NCBI GenBank assembly: GCA_030407085.1
Contig: CM059587.1
Span: 80,217,001-80,281,000 of the forward strand
Reading direction: 5' to 3'
DNA length: 64,000 nucleotides
From: Trichopria drosophilae
Lineage: Eukaryota; Arthropoda; Insecta; Hymenoptera; Diapriidae
A program made the translations under genes and the position numbers. The notes below the pieces were generated by a model, which worked only from the letters and a program-made list of their open reading frames with translations, was not told where the DNA came from and ran no database searches. Shown here in pieces: positions 50,201-63,100 of the stretch (positions are counted from its first letter, which is position 1; the number at the start of each line of letters is the position of its first letter).

Positions 50201-52288
50201 AAACTATTAAATTCGATCTAATTTTTTTCTTTTTTTCTTTTTTTTGTTGGTTATTGTTTGGTGCATTCGATTATATTATGTACACAAATATATATTCTTC
50301 GTATACGTCGTCGAAGATTAAGTCAGTTTTTTAAGTATTAATGATACGTACGGGAACGATATTGGTGCGCAAAATTGCGACCGGTAAGGTACGATCTGAT
50401 ACTTTCATACCCACGAATGTACATGTATGTGTATACATGACGGCAAAGATGTTATTTTCAGATTATACACATACACGTAGCATCGCATGTGACTTTCATT
50501 ATAGATCACGCAAATTTCTATACTTATATACTAAATTCGGAATTATACACTTTCATGCAATATTTTATTATGTGAGTATATAGTACTGTACAATTAACAT
50601 CCTTCTGGACTTTTTTATATGTTCATGAGACAAATGTGTGATACCACAAAAATCCGTACGTAAAAGTATGAAAAATTAACTGTTTTAGAGACCATACGTG
50701 AAGTAACATGGAAATAAATCATGTGGAGTTGTGATCACATTAACATTCTTTCACTTTCTGTTCGTATTTCATTCATTTTCCACGTCGACAAAATGACCCA
50801 TGATTAAGCCATACATTAAGTCATGACCAGCAAAAGAAATCATTCCAGACTCGAAAAATCATGTGAGTTATGCAGCAAAAGAATAAGAAATCATATTATT
50901 CATGATTTTTCTCATACATGTATGATTTTCTCCAAGTTTCAAGCTATTTAATATGACAAAATCATAATAGGTATAATCCTTAAATGGAACTGGATGAAAA
51001 CATCAGGAACCCGTGAAAAAATTTAATTTTCTACGTCTCCATTTGATTTTATCGTTATTTTTCAGGTATGGACCCATCAGTGGGAATGACATATTTTTCG
51101 TACGTAACTTCTTGTAAATTTCCATTTCTCTCGTAAGTATTCGTAGAAGAATGTTGAAAAGTACTGGTAACTAAGTTTCCGTGCACCTAAAACATGCTCA
51201 TGTAATAGCACAGAAACGTTTAATTTAAACACACGTGGATTAACAACTATCATGCTCGAATTAACGTGTAAATGGCTACGAATATTCGTACGTAAATAGA
51301 TATGACACTTAGAACAATCGCGCGATTCGATCACATTGAGTCGCGGTCTCATACGTAATCGCGTATAAACGTCACATTGCTACGACACTCGGAGTAATTG
51401 CCGTAATTTTTGTTGTTGTCGACAAGAGAAAAATACCAAACTTGCAAGAAACTCAAGTGCAGAATTGGGATGTAAGCTTCGTATCGTTTCTCGAGGGCGA
51501 TCCATAAAAATTCATCAACTTATATTATAATATACATATAAACGATTGAATAATCTCTAAATTTATAAATGACATAACAGTTTAATCGTCTGTTGTTCCG
51601 ATCGAGTATTTTCGTCTTCTTCTTCGTCATTACCTTCTAAACATAAAATTTCTGGAATCGCACCGCATTGAATTATTGAAACGCCAGAAAGGGATTGAAA
51701 ATATTAAAGTATGAGAGGCAGAGATAGAAAGTGAATGGAGAATACACGTATGTAAATTCTTGAGTTTTTCAGAAACGGCGAGCTGGGCTGGACGGAATCT
51801 ACACATTTAATTACTTATTCGATAAAAATTATATACAGAATTCAGCCATGCTTATAGTCGATCGTTAATGAAACTTTTGCTCGTCACGCCCCATTCGTTC
51901 CTTAAAATCCCGTCACCTCACCGCTAAACTTACGATTTCGTTTGATTTCATTCGTTGAATCGGCTTTCATTCTTTGGAAATGACCAGCTACAATAAAATC
52001 GTCATTAAGGGTACCCGGTGCCCGAATAATTTCCATGGGTATGTACATATTTCATGAAATGTTTGCAAATGATTTCCAATATGATGTAAAACCGGAACTA
52101 AAGAAGCGTTTTGAAAACAGACTGAGCTTGAATGAATGATTGACAAAAATTTGAGGCAATTTTTCCTCGTGTGTTGTGGTACCCTTAAATCGATTTTTAC
52201 TTACTATCGAAGCAACTTGTTGAACACACGAGATTATTTTAATGACTCAATATTTGTCAAGAATGCGTTAGGATTTTACGTGAAACTA

Positions 52289-52786
52289 TTTTAAATTGAC
52301 TTCTCCAATTGGAAAATTACAGATACTTATGTTTTCCGGAAGAATTTACGTGGAGAAACAAGTTCTTTACATGGAGAACTGAAGTAAAATATGGAAAACC
52401 ATTGAAAATCAAATTTTGTACGAGTAAAATTTTGGAGAACCAAATTCTAAATATTTTAAATGCACTTCTCCAATTGGAAAATTAAAGATACTTATGTTTT
52501 CGTGAAGAGTTTACGTGGAGAAACAAGTTCTTTACATGGAGAACTTAGGTAGAATATGGAAAACCATCGAAAATCAAATTTTGTACGAGTAAAATTTTGG
52601 AGAACCAAATTCTAAATATTTTAAATAGATTTTTGCAATTGGAAAATTAAAGATATTTACGTTTTCGTGAAGAATTTACGTGGAGAAACAAGTTCTTTAT
52701 ATGGAGAACTGAAGTAGAATATGGAAAACCATAAAAAATCAAATTTTGTACGAGTAAAATTTTGTAGAAGCAAATTCTAAATATGG
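52289..52786. repeat. three-copy tandem repeat, 165-bp monomer
   Basis: ACGTGGAGAAACAAGTTCTT recurs with the TGGAG anchor at 52351, 52516 and 52681, exactly 165 bp apart, and the whole monomer is conserved with a few substitutions. It sits about 1.2 kb beyond the cadherin 3' end. No open frame is conserved. Confidence 0.9.
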
Positions 52787-53039
52787 GGAACGTTTGGAAA
52801 TTTTATATCTGACGTGGAGAATCATGGAGAATCTAACGCATTCGACGACGCGAAAGAATTTATACGACCTGTACAGTTTTATTGACTTATCCCACAAAGT
52901 ACTCAACTTGTCTAACCATATTTTCCAAAAGCTTCAGCAACACTCCATTATTTCCAACCAATGAATTGCTCGGACCGGACACTGTGACATATGAAAAGGT
53001 CATGCACTTACGCGTACACACGCACACTTGGCTAAGTGA

Positions 53040-53900
53040 ATTGATTACGAAACATTCGATCAGTGTCCGCCGATAGTCCGTGAGATTTCTCAACGTGCGA
53101 CGGAGTGAAAGTCATAGATGGGAGCCCGGTTTCTCCTCTCGTGGTTCTCGTTGATCATCACTTGGTGACAATCCGGGCTTCCTAGTGAAAATTGAAAGCA
53201 GAGATCGTCGATCACCATCGCTCTCCGCCTCACCGAGCCTCCCATGGAGAACATTATTTCGCTGAAATCGTGAAAATCAGTATTTTTCCCGCCAGGAGGC
53301 CGCGAGTTTTTCCAACGGAAACTTGCCAGATTTGGGACTACCAAAAGTCGCAGATCAGTGATGTTCTAACGGACGAGTATGGGGGCCAAGTAGCTCGACC
53401 TAGCAACTTTGTTCCCATCCCAATCGTCCGCGAATAACGAAAGCAAACAAAAGGTGAAAGAAAAGCAATCGAAGCTGACGATTCGGAAGACTGATCGCGC
53501 TCGAAAGAAACTTCGGTTAATGTTGAGAAACGTTTAAAATCGACAACGAATATTATTTTAGTATTGTTGTTTGGAATTATATAAATTACTTGAAATCCTT
53601 AACCATACAGAAGGTTTTACTTCTCCCTTCAGTTTCCCGAACAATGCTTGAAAATAAATATTCGCTTTGTCGAAAATTCTCAACATTAAGCTGAATCTTT
53701 CCTTCGAGAGCACACACTAACCGGTTATTGTCAAAAGTCTCGAAGCTGTACGAGAGCGGCAGGAGAAGTCCTGAACGAAGAGATGTGGTGCGCGACAGAT
53801 TTGCGATAGTGTTGCGAAGTCCGAAAAGTCTTCGTTTTATCCATTGGTTATCTAAATACGCTATCCGCTAGGTTCCCCATCGGGTTGCACTTTTGTGCGC
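53040..53900. other. CpG-rich block downstream of the cadherin gene
   Basis: GC and CpG are well above background. The plus strand is open at 53192-53437 (ending YGGQVARPSNFVPIPIVRE) and the minus strand at 53090-53344 (ending RRNRAPIYDFHSVAR). TCAGTG initiator-like sites occur at about 53060 and 53356. It may be a promoter with a first exon of a neighbouring gene, an extra cadherin 3' exon, or 3' UTR. I could not find splice pairs to choose. Confidence 0.35.
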
Positions 53901-53955
53901 TCACCTAAATCCTCCCGCGGCGCTGTTTGATCATTTTGTTATTTTCGGCGCCATT

Positions 53956-53961
53956 TTTATT
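53956..53961 (-). terminator. candidate cadherin poly(A) signal
   Basis: AATAAA on the minus strand, 79 bp past the cadherin stop codon. It is the first such hexamer; distal sites may exist. Confidence 0.45.
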
Positions 53962-54039
53962 ACCCGAAATCGCAATTTTCGGGTGGCTCTTCGCATAATT
54001 GGCATGATGAGGAAAGGGGGGAAGGGAGTTGTCCAAATT

Positions 54040-54156
54040 TTAGACGAGTCCCGTGATGAACTGGGGTTGTCCGTCCTGATCGACGGTCAACTGCGATGAT
54101 GCGTTCACAGTAGGCTGGAATGTCGAGCCTTGGAAGCCCAACGCCGACTCGTACAA
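54040..54156 (-). CDS. Cad99C: cadherin last exon, C-terminal tail
   Basis: After TATTTACAG (minus): LYESALGFQGSTFQPTVNAS through QPQFITGLV and TAA at 54042-54040. Joined in phase 0 to the donor at 54306. Confidence 0.9.
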   Translation of the reverse strand: MYESALGFQGSTFQPTVNASSQLTVDQDGQPQFITGLV

Positions 54157-57100
54157 CTGTAAATATAAACATTTTTTGTTAGTTAATACGATGTCTATTA
54201 TTGGGAACCAGTCAGAATATAGGAAATTCTATGGGGGCCAAAGGTTAAGTTTGAGCATTAAATTACTACCTTATCTTATTGATTAATGTAGTTTCTGCAC
54301 ACTCACGTTACGATTTCCTGGTAGTGTCGTATAATCGGGTGTCGAGGGACGATGCCTGTTTGTTGGAAGTGGATGTTGGATGGTGGCGTAAGTATTATCT
54401 TGCGATGTATCGCCCATTCCAATACTCATTTGGCTCCCTCGCCGATCGGCACTTAATCCACCTTCCGGCTCACTGAACACTTGCATCGTCAGTTCTTGCT
54501 CCTCGTAAAGTTTCAACTTCCTGCAAATAAATTTAAGACAATGTTTATTATTTTGGAACGATTTGGAAAAATTTTATAAGAACAAATTGCTTACTGTTCA
54601 ATCCAAAGTGGATTCTCCGTGGTGTTAAGTTCATCAATGATTTGTTTCTTAATTAAACCATCCTTTTTCCGAATGTCGTTTGGCACAGTTATTACCCAGT
54701 GTTTTAGGCAACAGCAAACGAGTGTAGCCGTTATCGCTCCCACAAAAAGAACGATTAGCAAAGCGACTAACGCCGCTAAGGCTGGATCGAACGACGTTTC
54801 CTGAATCCCTACATACGCTGGAACGACATTTTCAATCGCGAAGCCCGCATAGTAATCCTTCAGTGAATCGTATTTCGTGTCGATGATTTTCAAAATCTGC
54901 GGAATTGGTGAAATCGTCTGGGTCTTTGAGTCGACGGCGTGCAGGTACATATCGCACCTAAAATCAGAAAAAAATTACAAAACATATTTTATGGTTCATC
55001 ATAAATTGTCACTAGTCATTAATCTCATTACAAATTCGAATAACAAAGTCGATGTATTTAAGTAGATAAAAAAGGATCGTACCATTCTCGTCGAATATGA
55101 CCTGAAGAATCGACATGATATCGGATGTCATCGACGACGACTTGCGATCGCGTAACGTTTGACAATTCCGCTACGATCTCATCTTTCTCCCGGTTAACTT
55201 CTTCTGGTGGTTTTGATAGAATTACCCGAATTAGCTGACAAGGTTCGAACACCCACACCTACAGAAACATATTCGATATTACACAAATCCAACAGTTAAA
55301 ATAAGATTGAAGAAATGGATCTTACGTGAACTTTTGTGGTAGCGTATCTCTCTGGTGACGCAGCCTCTTTTGCGACAATTTCAACTATGAACCTGTCCTG
55401 ATTATATTCAGCCATGTAACCGCTGGTGAAAAGTTTGCCATCCTGGGTGACGTTGAATGGATTTGGGACGATGGACCCACTCGGTTTCTCCATTCCATAC
55501 TTGTAAAGATTGGCACTGGCGACGTAATACTGAAGAGTTCCATTGTCTCCGAGATCGGTGTCAGATGCTGTCACTTTCGTGACATATTCATTGATGTTCG
55601 CCATGGAATTGACACCTGCGTAATAAGTATTTCTTTCGAAAGATGGCGGGTTGTCGTTTTCGTCTAGAATACTGATGGTGACGTTCGTGTGTCCATAGTC
55701 AGGATACTTCTTCGTGTCGTCTTTTGGATCAATATAGAGGTCAGGATCATTGGCAGCGATGATTGACAGATGATAACTATCCCGAGCTTCCCGATCGAAT
55801 GTCTTGTTTGTATATATGCTGCCATCAGATTTATCGATGTTGAAGGCTTGATCTGAATTTCCTGCAAAAGTTATTGAGTTTATTTCACTGTTCAACGTCT
55901 TTAAGAGTAAAGATGTTTTTCTATTAATTTTTAGAAATTATTTGTATTTTAGTCACAAATGTTATGTAACATTTCTTTATTCAATACTTGTATGAAAAAA
56001 AGGACATTTTCGAAATACCTGATTTAATGTAATAATAAACTTTCGCATGGCGTCCTTCATCCTTATCCTCCGCAACTACTTTCCCAATGTAATAATCCTT
56101 AGGTCGATTTTCAGAAACGTGGAAGTGATACTGTTCGTGAAATTCAGGAACGTTATCGTTGGTGTCGATGAGAACGACGGTCAATAACCGAAGGGTTTCG
56201 TGAATCGTTGGACTACCATGGTCAGCCGCGACCAGAACGAGCTAAAATTGAACATTTTATTTTTCGACAATTGCCAAACAAGAAAAACAAAGTTACAAAA
56301 TAAAAACCAATTGAATTTAGTGTAGTTGAAATCCACAATAAAATGAACTTACTTCGAATTTGTTTTTCGTTTCCCGGTCAAGAATGATTTTTGCCCTAAG
56401 TTCTCCAGTTTCTTGATCAATTGAAAATTCTTCCGTTTCTTGAACATTTCTATTCCCAACCTTGAGATGATAACTGACTTTGCCGTTGTCACCAGTGTCT
56501 TTATCGATTGCCTTGATGGTCATCACCAAATAATTCGGATCTGCGCCATTCTGAAATTCAAAATAAAATTTTGGTTTAAATATTGTTTTATTATTTATTT
56601 ATTCTTGTTCACGAATCGAACACGAGATAAATTTACCTCGGGGACTTCGACCGTGGAATTTGGCAGTTCTGGCATTATGAATTCGGGCTTGTGCTGATTT
56701 ACTGGAAGAACTCTGATAACAATGAAGCATTCATCTGAATGCGGGCCTTTGCCGGCGCCGTCTCGTGCTTCCACTAGAATTCTATAGGACTTGGCACGAC
56801 CTAGAAGAGGTACCGCCGGGAATAAGATGCCAGTTTCCGGATTCAGAACGAAGGAACCATCTTCGTTTCCATCCTTGATCTTGTACCACACTTCGCCGTT
56901 CAGCCCTTCGTCTTGGTCATCTGCTCGAACCTGAAAGGAGTGCGATATTTTCGTGTTACTAACGAGAAATTAATTTGAAAGATTTTCGATTTTATTACAG
57001 TTACCGACAAAATTATATTTTTCGTTTGTTTTTATGATAGGTATCATTTTATAAATAGTTTTCGATGATAAGAACAATGGGATGATAAGAATTGTCCTAC

Positions 57101-60100
57101 CACGTCGCATTGTCCAAAAAAGTGAGGTTAATTGTCTAAAAATTTGTGCATTTGGATGTTTTATAAATATTTTTCTTTTCACAAGATCATTTAGCAGTAT
57201 TTCTGTGTACTGAAAACGAAACATGCTCAGTATTTATCTTAGACATTGCTGCAGTATGAAGATTGAACTCAACTCTGTCGAAATTGCCAATTTTGGGCAT
57301 AATTCGAGTTCTTTGTAAAAAAGGATATTTTTTCGATAATCGCAGTATCATATCTTTCGTTTTCAGCACGAATAAATCATTAACACACTTCAGAAATGTC
57401 ATACCGTAATTGCCAACAGTCAATTCTTTTTGCTACAAGGATAAATCGAAATGGGACGAAGAACTCAAATTTTGACTCATTGAAACTCATTTTTCTCAAA
57501 AAAAATTTTTTTAAATTATACTTAAATTATTGCCATTATCAAAATCAGTGTTGGGCAGTGTTAATGATTACATTAATTTCTACGAGATTTTCATTTTAAG
57601 ATCGGTTTCAATTCAATAATTTTCATATAAAAATTAAAGAGGTTATACCACGATCCGCCGATAGTGTCTGAATTTATTTTTTAAAATTGGAGCCCTGTAA
57701 AGGTAATTTTAATTACCACATAAAGAATGCAAAAGGATTTAATTGATAATAGAATGCAAATAGATGAATTTTACTGATTCTACTTTTTTGGCAGACCCCC
57801 TTAATTTGATTTATTTGGTTAAACTGCAATACTCAAATTTTGTATTACCATTATATATTATTTATGGCTTCTATTGATACAAAAATCCTTGATTGACACT
57901 GGTCTATGCACAATAAATTCTATTTTATAGGTAACACGCAATTCACGAGGAAAAATTAATTGATTAGTACTCATTCGAGTTCGACAATTTCCACGATATA
58001 TATTTTACAATCAACGTTACAGTTTTTCTTTATTTGCGTTCCTATTTTTATTTTTTATATTTTATGAGAGTTAGGTTATATGTAACTGCATTTGCTAACA
58101 TTTTTTTTCTCTGAAGTCAGTGCATCGCCTAATAGTTATGGCGAAACTATATTAAAGCATTGTTAAATCATTTTAAATGACACTCATCGGATAATTCTAA
58201 GCAAACTTCGCAGGTATATTCGTTTAATTGTAAAAAATTGTATGAGTAACAAATAACAAGTAAAAAAAAAGGAAAATTGAGTGGTTAGTACTCATTTGAG
58301 TTCTAAAATTCCTTTGAAGAATAATTTACAAGCAATCTTATAGAAGAACTTTTTATTTATTTGCGTTTTTATTTTTATTTTTTATGTTTTATGAAAATTA
58401 GATTCGAATATACCGGCACTAGCTAACATTTTTTAAGTTAATGCATCGCCTAATAGTTGTGGTGAACCTATATTAAGTCATTGTTAAATCATTTCAAATG
58501 ATATTCATAGAATAATTCTAAGCGAACTTCGAAGGTATATTCATTTAATTGTAAAATTGTACATGTAACAAACAATTCAAGAAGGAAAATTGAGTGGTTA
58601 GTACTCATTTGAGTTCTAAAATTCATTTCAGGAAATATTTTCCAACCATGTTGTAGAAGAATTTTCGAGATACTTAATCGAGTCATTAGACTTGGAAAAG
58701 CATTTTCTATAGGGTGTGGGTCAATAAAATTGCGAAGATTAATTTTATTTTATTACCTTTTATTACTCATTTAGAATAAGTAGAAAGAACAGTAGTTCAC
58801 TTTAAATATATAGAGTAATTGTTAATAATTACAGTAAATTTAGAGATGTCCTATGCAGTATTATACTAACGTAATTTGAAAGTTAGAATTGAAAACCGCA
58901 TTCGTAGATTTCGTTACCCTTCTGTAAGGTCTCTCATGTAGACATAATATATATGGTTTATATTAAATCACTTTCTTTTGGACTTGCTCTTTAAATTTTG
59001 ATTCGTTTAAATACAATATAATATTTTACTTCATTTTAGTCTAATTTTGGCTTTACCTTGTTGTTTTTTGTAATACAAATTATAACAATTATGTTATTGC
59101 GAGTAATGCACTTGCAAAGGACTCGAAGAAAGTTGAAACATTATGATACTTTTATAAGTTGTAATAAAAAATAAACATTTTTACAGGACAGAAGCTGAAA
59201 TCTTTCAATTTTTAATTATTAAAATAAATTTCATTTATGATAAATATTATTTATAAATGTATAAAAGATCCTCACTGTAAGCTATATATTATTTATCTTA
59301 ATTTAAATAACTTAATTAACTTGGTAAGTTTCAAAACAAATTTATGGTGAATTCTGTCCAAATGTTTAAAGGATACGTTAATACTTTTTATTTCGAATTC
59401 TAATACGTGGACTGTAAGGTGTAATACCATTCAAGGATAAAAACAGGGAATCAATAGTTTTTTAGCTAAATTCTAAGAATATTCTAATTATTAGAACATA
59501 TTCTGTTTAGTATTTTCAGAAAACGTAACAAGAAATGCATTTATATTTTCTTAATGCTCCATTTCATTTGTTTTAATGAAAGAGGTTCCCTGTAAAATTA
59601 GTGTTTTTTATATTTTTTACCATTAATCCCTTAAATGAGAATAATCTGATGGTAATAAATCAATACTAACCTACATGCCAATATATGTGTATGAGAGACA
59701 ACATTTCAAATGCACATTCAATTTACGGTTCAAGCACGTTCAAGAATTGAAAATTAAAATGTCGATTGGAAAATGATAGCGACATAAATCCTGTGAAATT
59801 CTGATTTCCAAATATGATTATTTAAACATGAGATTAATTCAATGCATTTGCAACAGAAAATTATACATTACAAGAGTTACTAAAGTAAACAGTACGAAAA
59901 TACATTGAAAGATATTGAATATGTTTTTAAATTTTTACAAATTGTACATTTTGTTATACGCGATAGTAAAATCCAATCTTACGTCTCCCGTTTGCGTGAG
60001 TAAAATCTCATTTTACTTCTTCGAAAAATATATAGATAAGATAGGAGTTTCCCACTCTTTCGAGTTCGTTAGCATAAACTCAATTTTTTAATCCGTTACG

Positions 60101-63100
60101 ACGAAAAAATTTAATTCGTAATACGGATGATATAATTCCGGTAATTTAGAGGTTTCATAAAACCCACGACTAACTATTTTTCTAAGCTGATTTCATAAAC
60201 TTTTTGATTAAATAAACATCACTGACTTATTATAAAACTCATTTTTTATCTAACATTCAAAGATACGTAACTTTGTTAATAAATTTTGTTATAACTGTTA
60301 ACTTATATTTCTGAATTAATTAATTGCATTTTAGGTTATGTAAATCTGTTGTTACGTTGATGAGATATAAAGTATTCAGTTACTCCGAGATATTTCATGG
60401 GTAACCGTGGGGTGGTTAACTGAAGTTTTCCTAATCTAAAACCCTGTTTAAATTGAATTTTATATAAAAAACAAACCACAGATGGCGCTGCAAATATTGC
60501 AGCAGCAGGAATTCAAGATCGATAATTTATTATTTTAATATTTTACTACCATATTAATGTATAGAAATTCCAATGAGGTGTGTGTTATAGTAATCGAGTA
60601 CAGTAGTATATAACTCTCGTTATATTTACCAAAAGAGAGGGAGCGCCGCTTCTCCCACTCTCTTCAGTCGCGTTATGCTCCTGACATCACAACGGGCCTT
60701 TTCTGAGGCCCTCCCCGCAAGGTGGGGGGAAAAGAGAGCGGCGACTGGTAAATAGAACTAGATGGAACCGGGAAAATATGTTGGGATTTAAATATAGCCA
60801 GACGCAATTACACCGGGACACTACTATAAATTAGGAAAAGAAACCAGGAGGACAATAGGCAGTTTGGTGAACTACACAAGTGTCAGCGGATCAGTCGAAA
60901 CGTACTTTGACATACTGGTTACATGTCTAATCAACACAAAACAAACTCAACAAACAAATTTAACATTTGCAAACTCAACATTTTCGAACTCAACATTAGA
61001 CCAAATCAACTAATAATATAAATAAAAAAATTAAATTGTCAAACATTACATTTCAACAAGAATAAATATAAATTACAACTATCATTAAAATGTCATGTGC
61101 ATTTAACACAATCATGTTATATTAACACATACCCTTCAACAGCATATCTATTATTACCTAACCTAACCTAACCTAACCTAACCTAACCTAACCAAACCGA
61201 AACACTAATTTAATAGAACATCTCCGTGGACAAGAGCACAATATTCATGAAATTCTTTAATACAAATTGTTATCATTCATTTGTATTATTGACCATTATC
61301 AACACAGATTTAAGATATAATTTATGTTACCATTAATGTTATTACTAATTAGTTGTTCTCAACAACATATCTATAAAATTGAATCGTGGATAGAAATTTG
61401 AGAAACCGGAAGTCAAATTTCTATCGTTGCAATAAACGGAAACTACTGGAAGTCGTAAATTATAGCAATAGTGTTTCTCACCTGCAAAATTGGTGCTGGT
61501 GGATTGGTAGAGAGATTTTCGGCCACGTACGCTCGATAACTGTGTCGAATAAAGACGGGGCGGTTATCGTTGACGTCGACGAGTCTTATGACCACAGGAA
61601 CGGATGTCGACCTTCGCAGATTCACCGGAGCGTTGTCGCTAGCCATCACGGTGACCCTAATCTCCGGAGTAATTTCTCTGTCCAGTACGGTTGCAGCTCC
61701 CACCGTAATTTCCCCGGTTTCCCGATCTATTAGTTTTTTTTTTGTAACGAAATTTAGTTAAACAAGAAACTAATCACTATTTTAACAGAAAATAATAAAA
61801 ACGAGAAATTTTGAAATTGGAATCGTAAAAGTCGAGTCAAATCGAGCAACTCACCAATGACGAAATCGGATGCATGTTCTCCAATTACGCTGTATGTGAC
61901 TTGACCAAAATCCCCTTCATCGGCGTCGACGGCTTTGACGAAGGTCACGTGGGTGCCGGATTTCGCGTTTTCTTTGACCGTAACGTTGTAAAGCTTCTGC
62001 TCGAATTTCGGATCCTCGTCGTTCACGTTAATAATGGCCACGGTCACTTTGGCGGACGTTGAAAGCTGCGGTACGCCGGAATCGTAGGCTACTACCGTGA
62101 ATTCCAATTGCTTCGTTTCTTCGAAGTCGATTACTTGGGTTGTTCTTACGATTCCTAAAATTTTTCATGCTGTAGTTCATCTCTAATTTCAATTGAATTA
62201 ATTTGTAATCGTTTATTTCATATTCAGCAATCAACTTTTCTTCTTTTGAGGGATTTCGAGAGATATTTCAAACTTTCGTAAGTCTATTAAACTTAGTAGT
62301 TTGACCGGTACATATTCATTACAAAAGGATGCAGAGACAATAAGAACATGAATTAAAAAGTTACTAACCAGTGACTGTGTCGATTTGGAAATAGGGACTC
62401 GGTGGCTCGATGGCATACCCTGCAATGTTATTATCCGCATCCGTTGCCGTGAATGCACCGACCACTGCCCCTATTGGCTGCCCTTCTTGCATCTCGATTA
62501 AATATCTAGGATCCTCAAGAGACCATGGCCGAGCAAACTCCGGAGCGATGTGATTCACGTCGATTATCGTTATTATCAAATTCCCTATAAATGGCATGCG
62601 ATACTCGTTACAGAATTAACAAAGGAATAATTCTACATGAATATTTTAAAAAATGAAGAAAACAATGTAAAATAACATTTAAAAAACGAAATATAACAGA
62701 GAATGGAATTGGACAACTTTGATAAAAGAGTGGAGGGTTTCACTTTGTAGTGGAATGTAAAGTCCCTCTCGAATATTGATAACAAATAACCACTTTGAGG
62801 TGGAGTTTTTCATAAAACACCGCCATTTTTATTGTATACATTTGTAAATGAAAATGGTGGAACAATAAACAGTTAACTATGCTGACGAAAACAGCGCCAT
62901 CTAGTGCGGATAACTCTTAGACACTAGATGGCGCTGTATTACTTCGTTATGATTGATGCACTTTAAACGCTGATCATTAATATATTTATCGTTGTCAACA
63001 TGAGAACATTTTAAAAGAAATTTTGTAAAGAAAATTGAAGATGTCTTGAACGTAAAAAGATACCTTTTCCTTGCTGCAACGTCGGAGCGGAAGTGTCAGT

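Larger units (their letters stand above)
40247..53039. other. gene-poor 12.8-kb interval
   Basis: No exon supported. Apart from the listed elements it holds simple repeats, several CATATGATTT motifs between 48.79 and 49.02 kb, and a weak inverted pair, GTCGAC...TTACGGCAATTAC, at about 50070-50105 and 51395-51425. Frames of 60-90 codons here are AT-rich noise. Confidence 0.5.
56931..61481 (-). other. Cad99C: 4.55-kb cadherin intron
   Basis: By far the largest intron visible in this gene. It contains a 315-bp tandem repeat, a GC-rich LTR-like segment and an interstitial telomere-type tract, each listed separately. No further exon was seen; the phase-0 junction reads straight across. Confidence 0.85.

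Noticed and set aside
50070..51425. 1.35-kb fold-back suggested by paired TTACGGCAATTAC ends
   Set aside because: Only about 15-20 bp pair convincingly and the adjacent sequence does not align; kept as a note within the gene-poor interval.
52289..52786. CRISPR-like regular repeats
   Set aside because: Units are 165 bp and contiguous without unique spacers; the setting is a eukaryotic genome.
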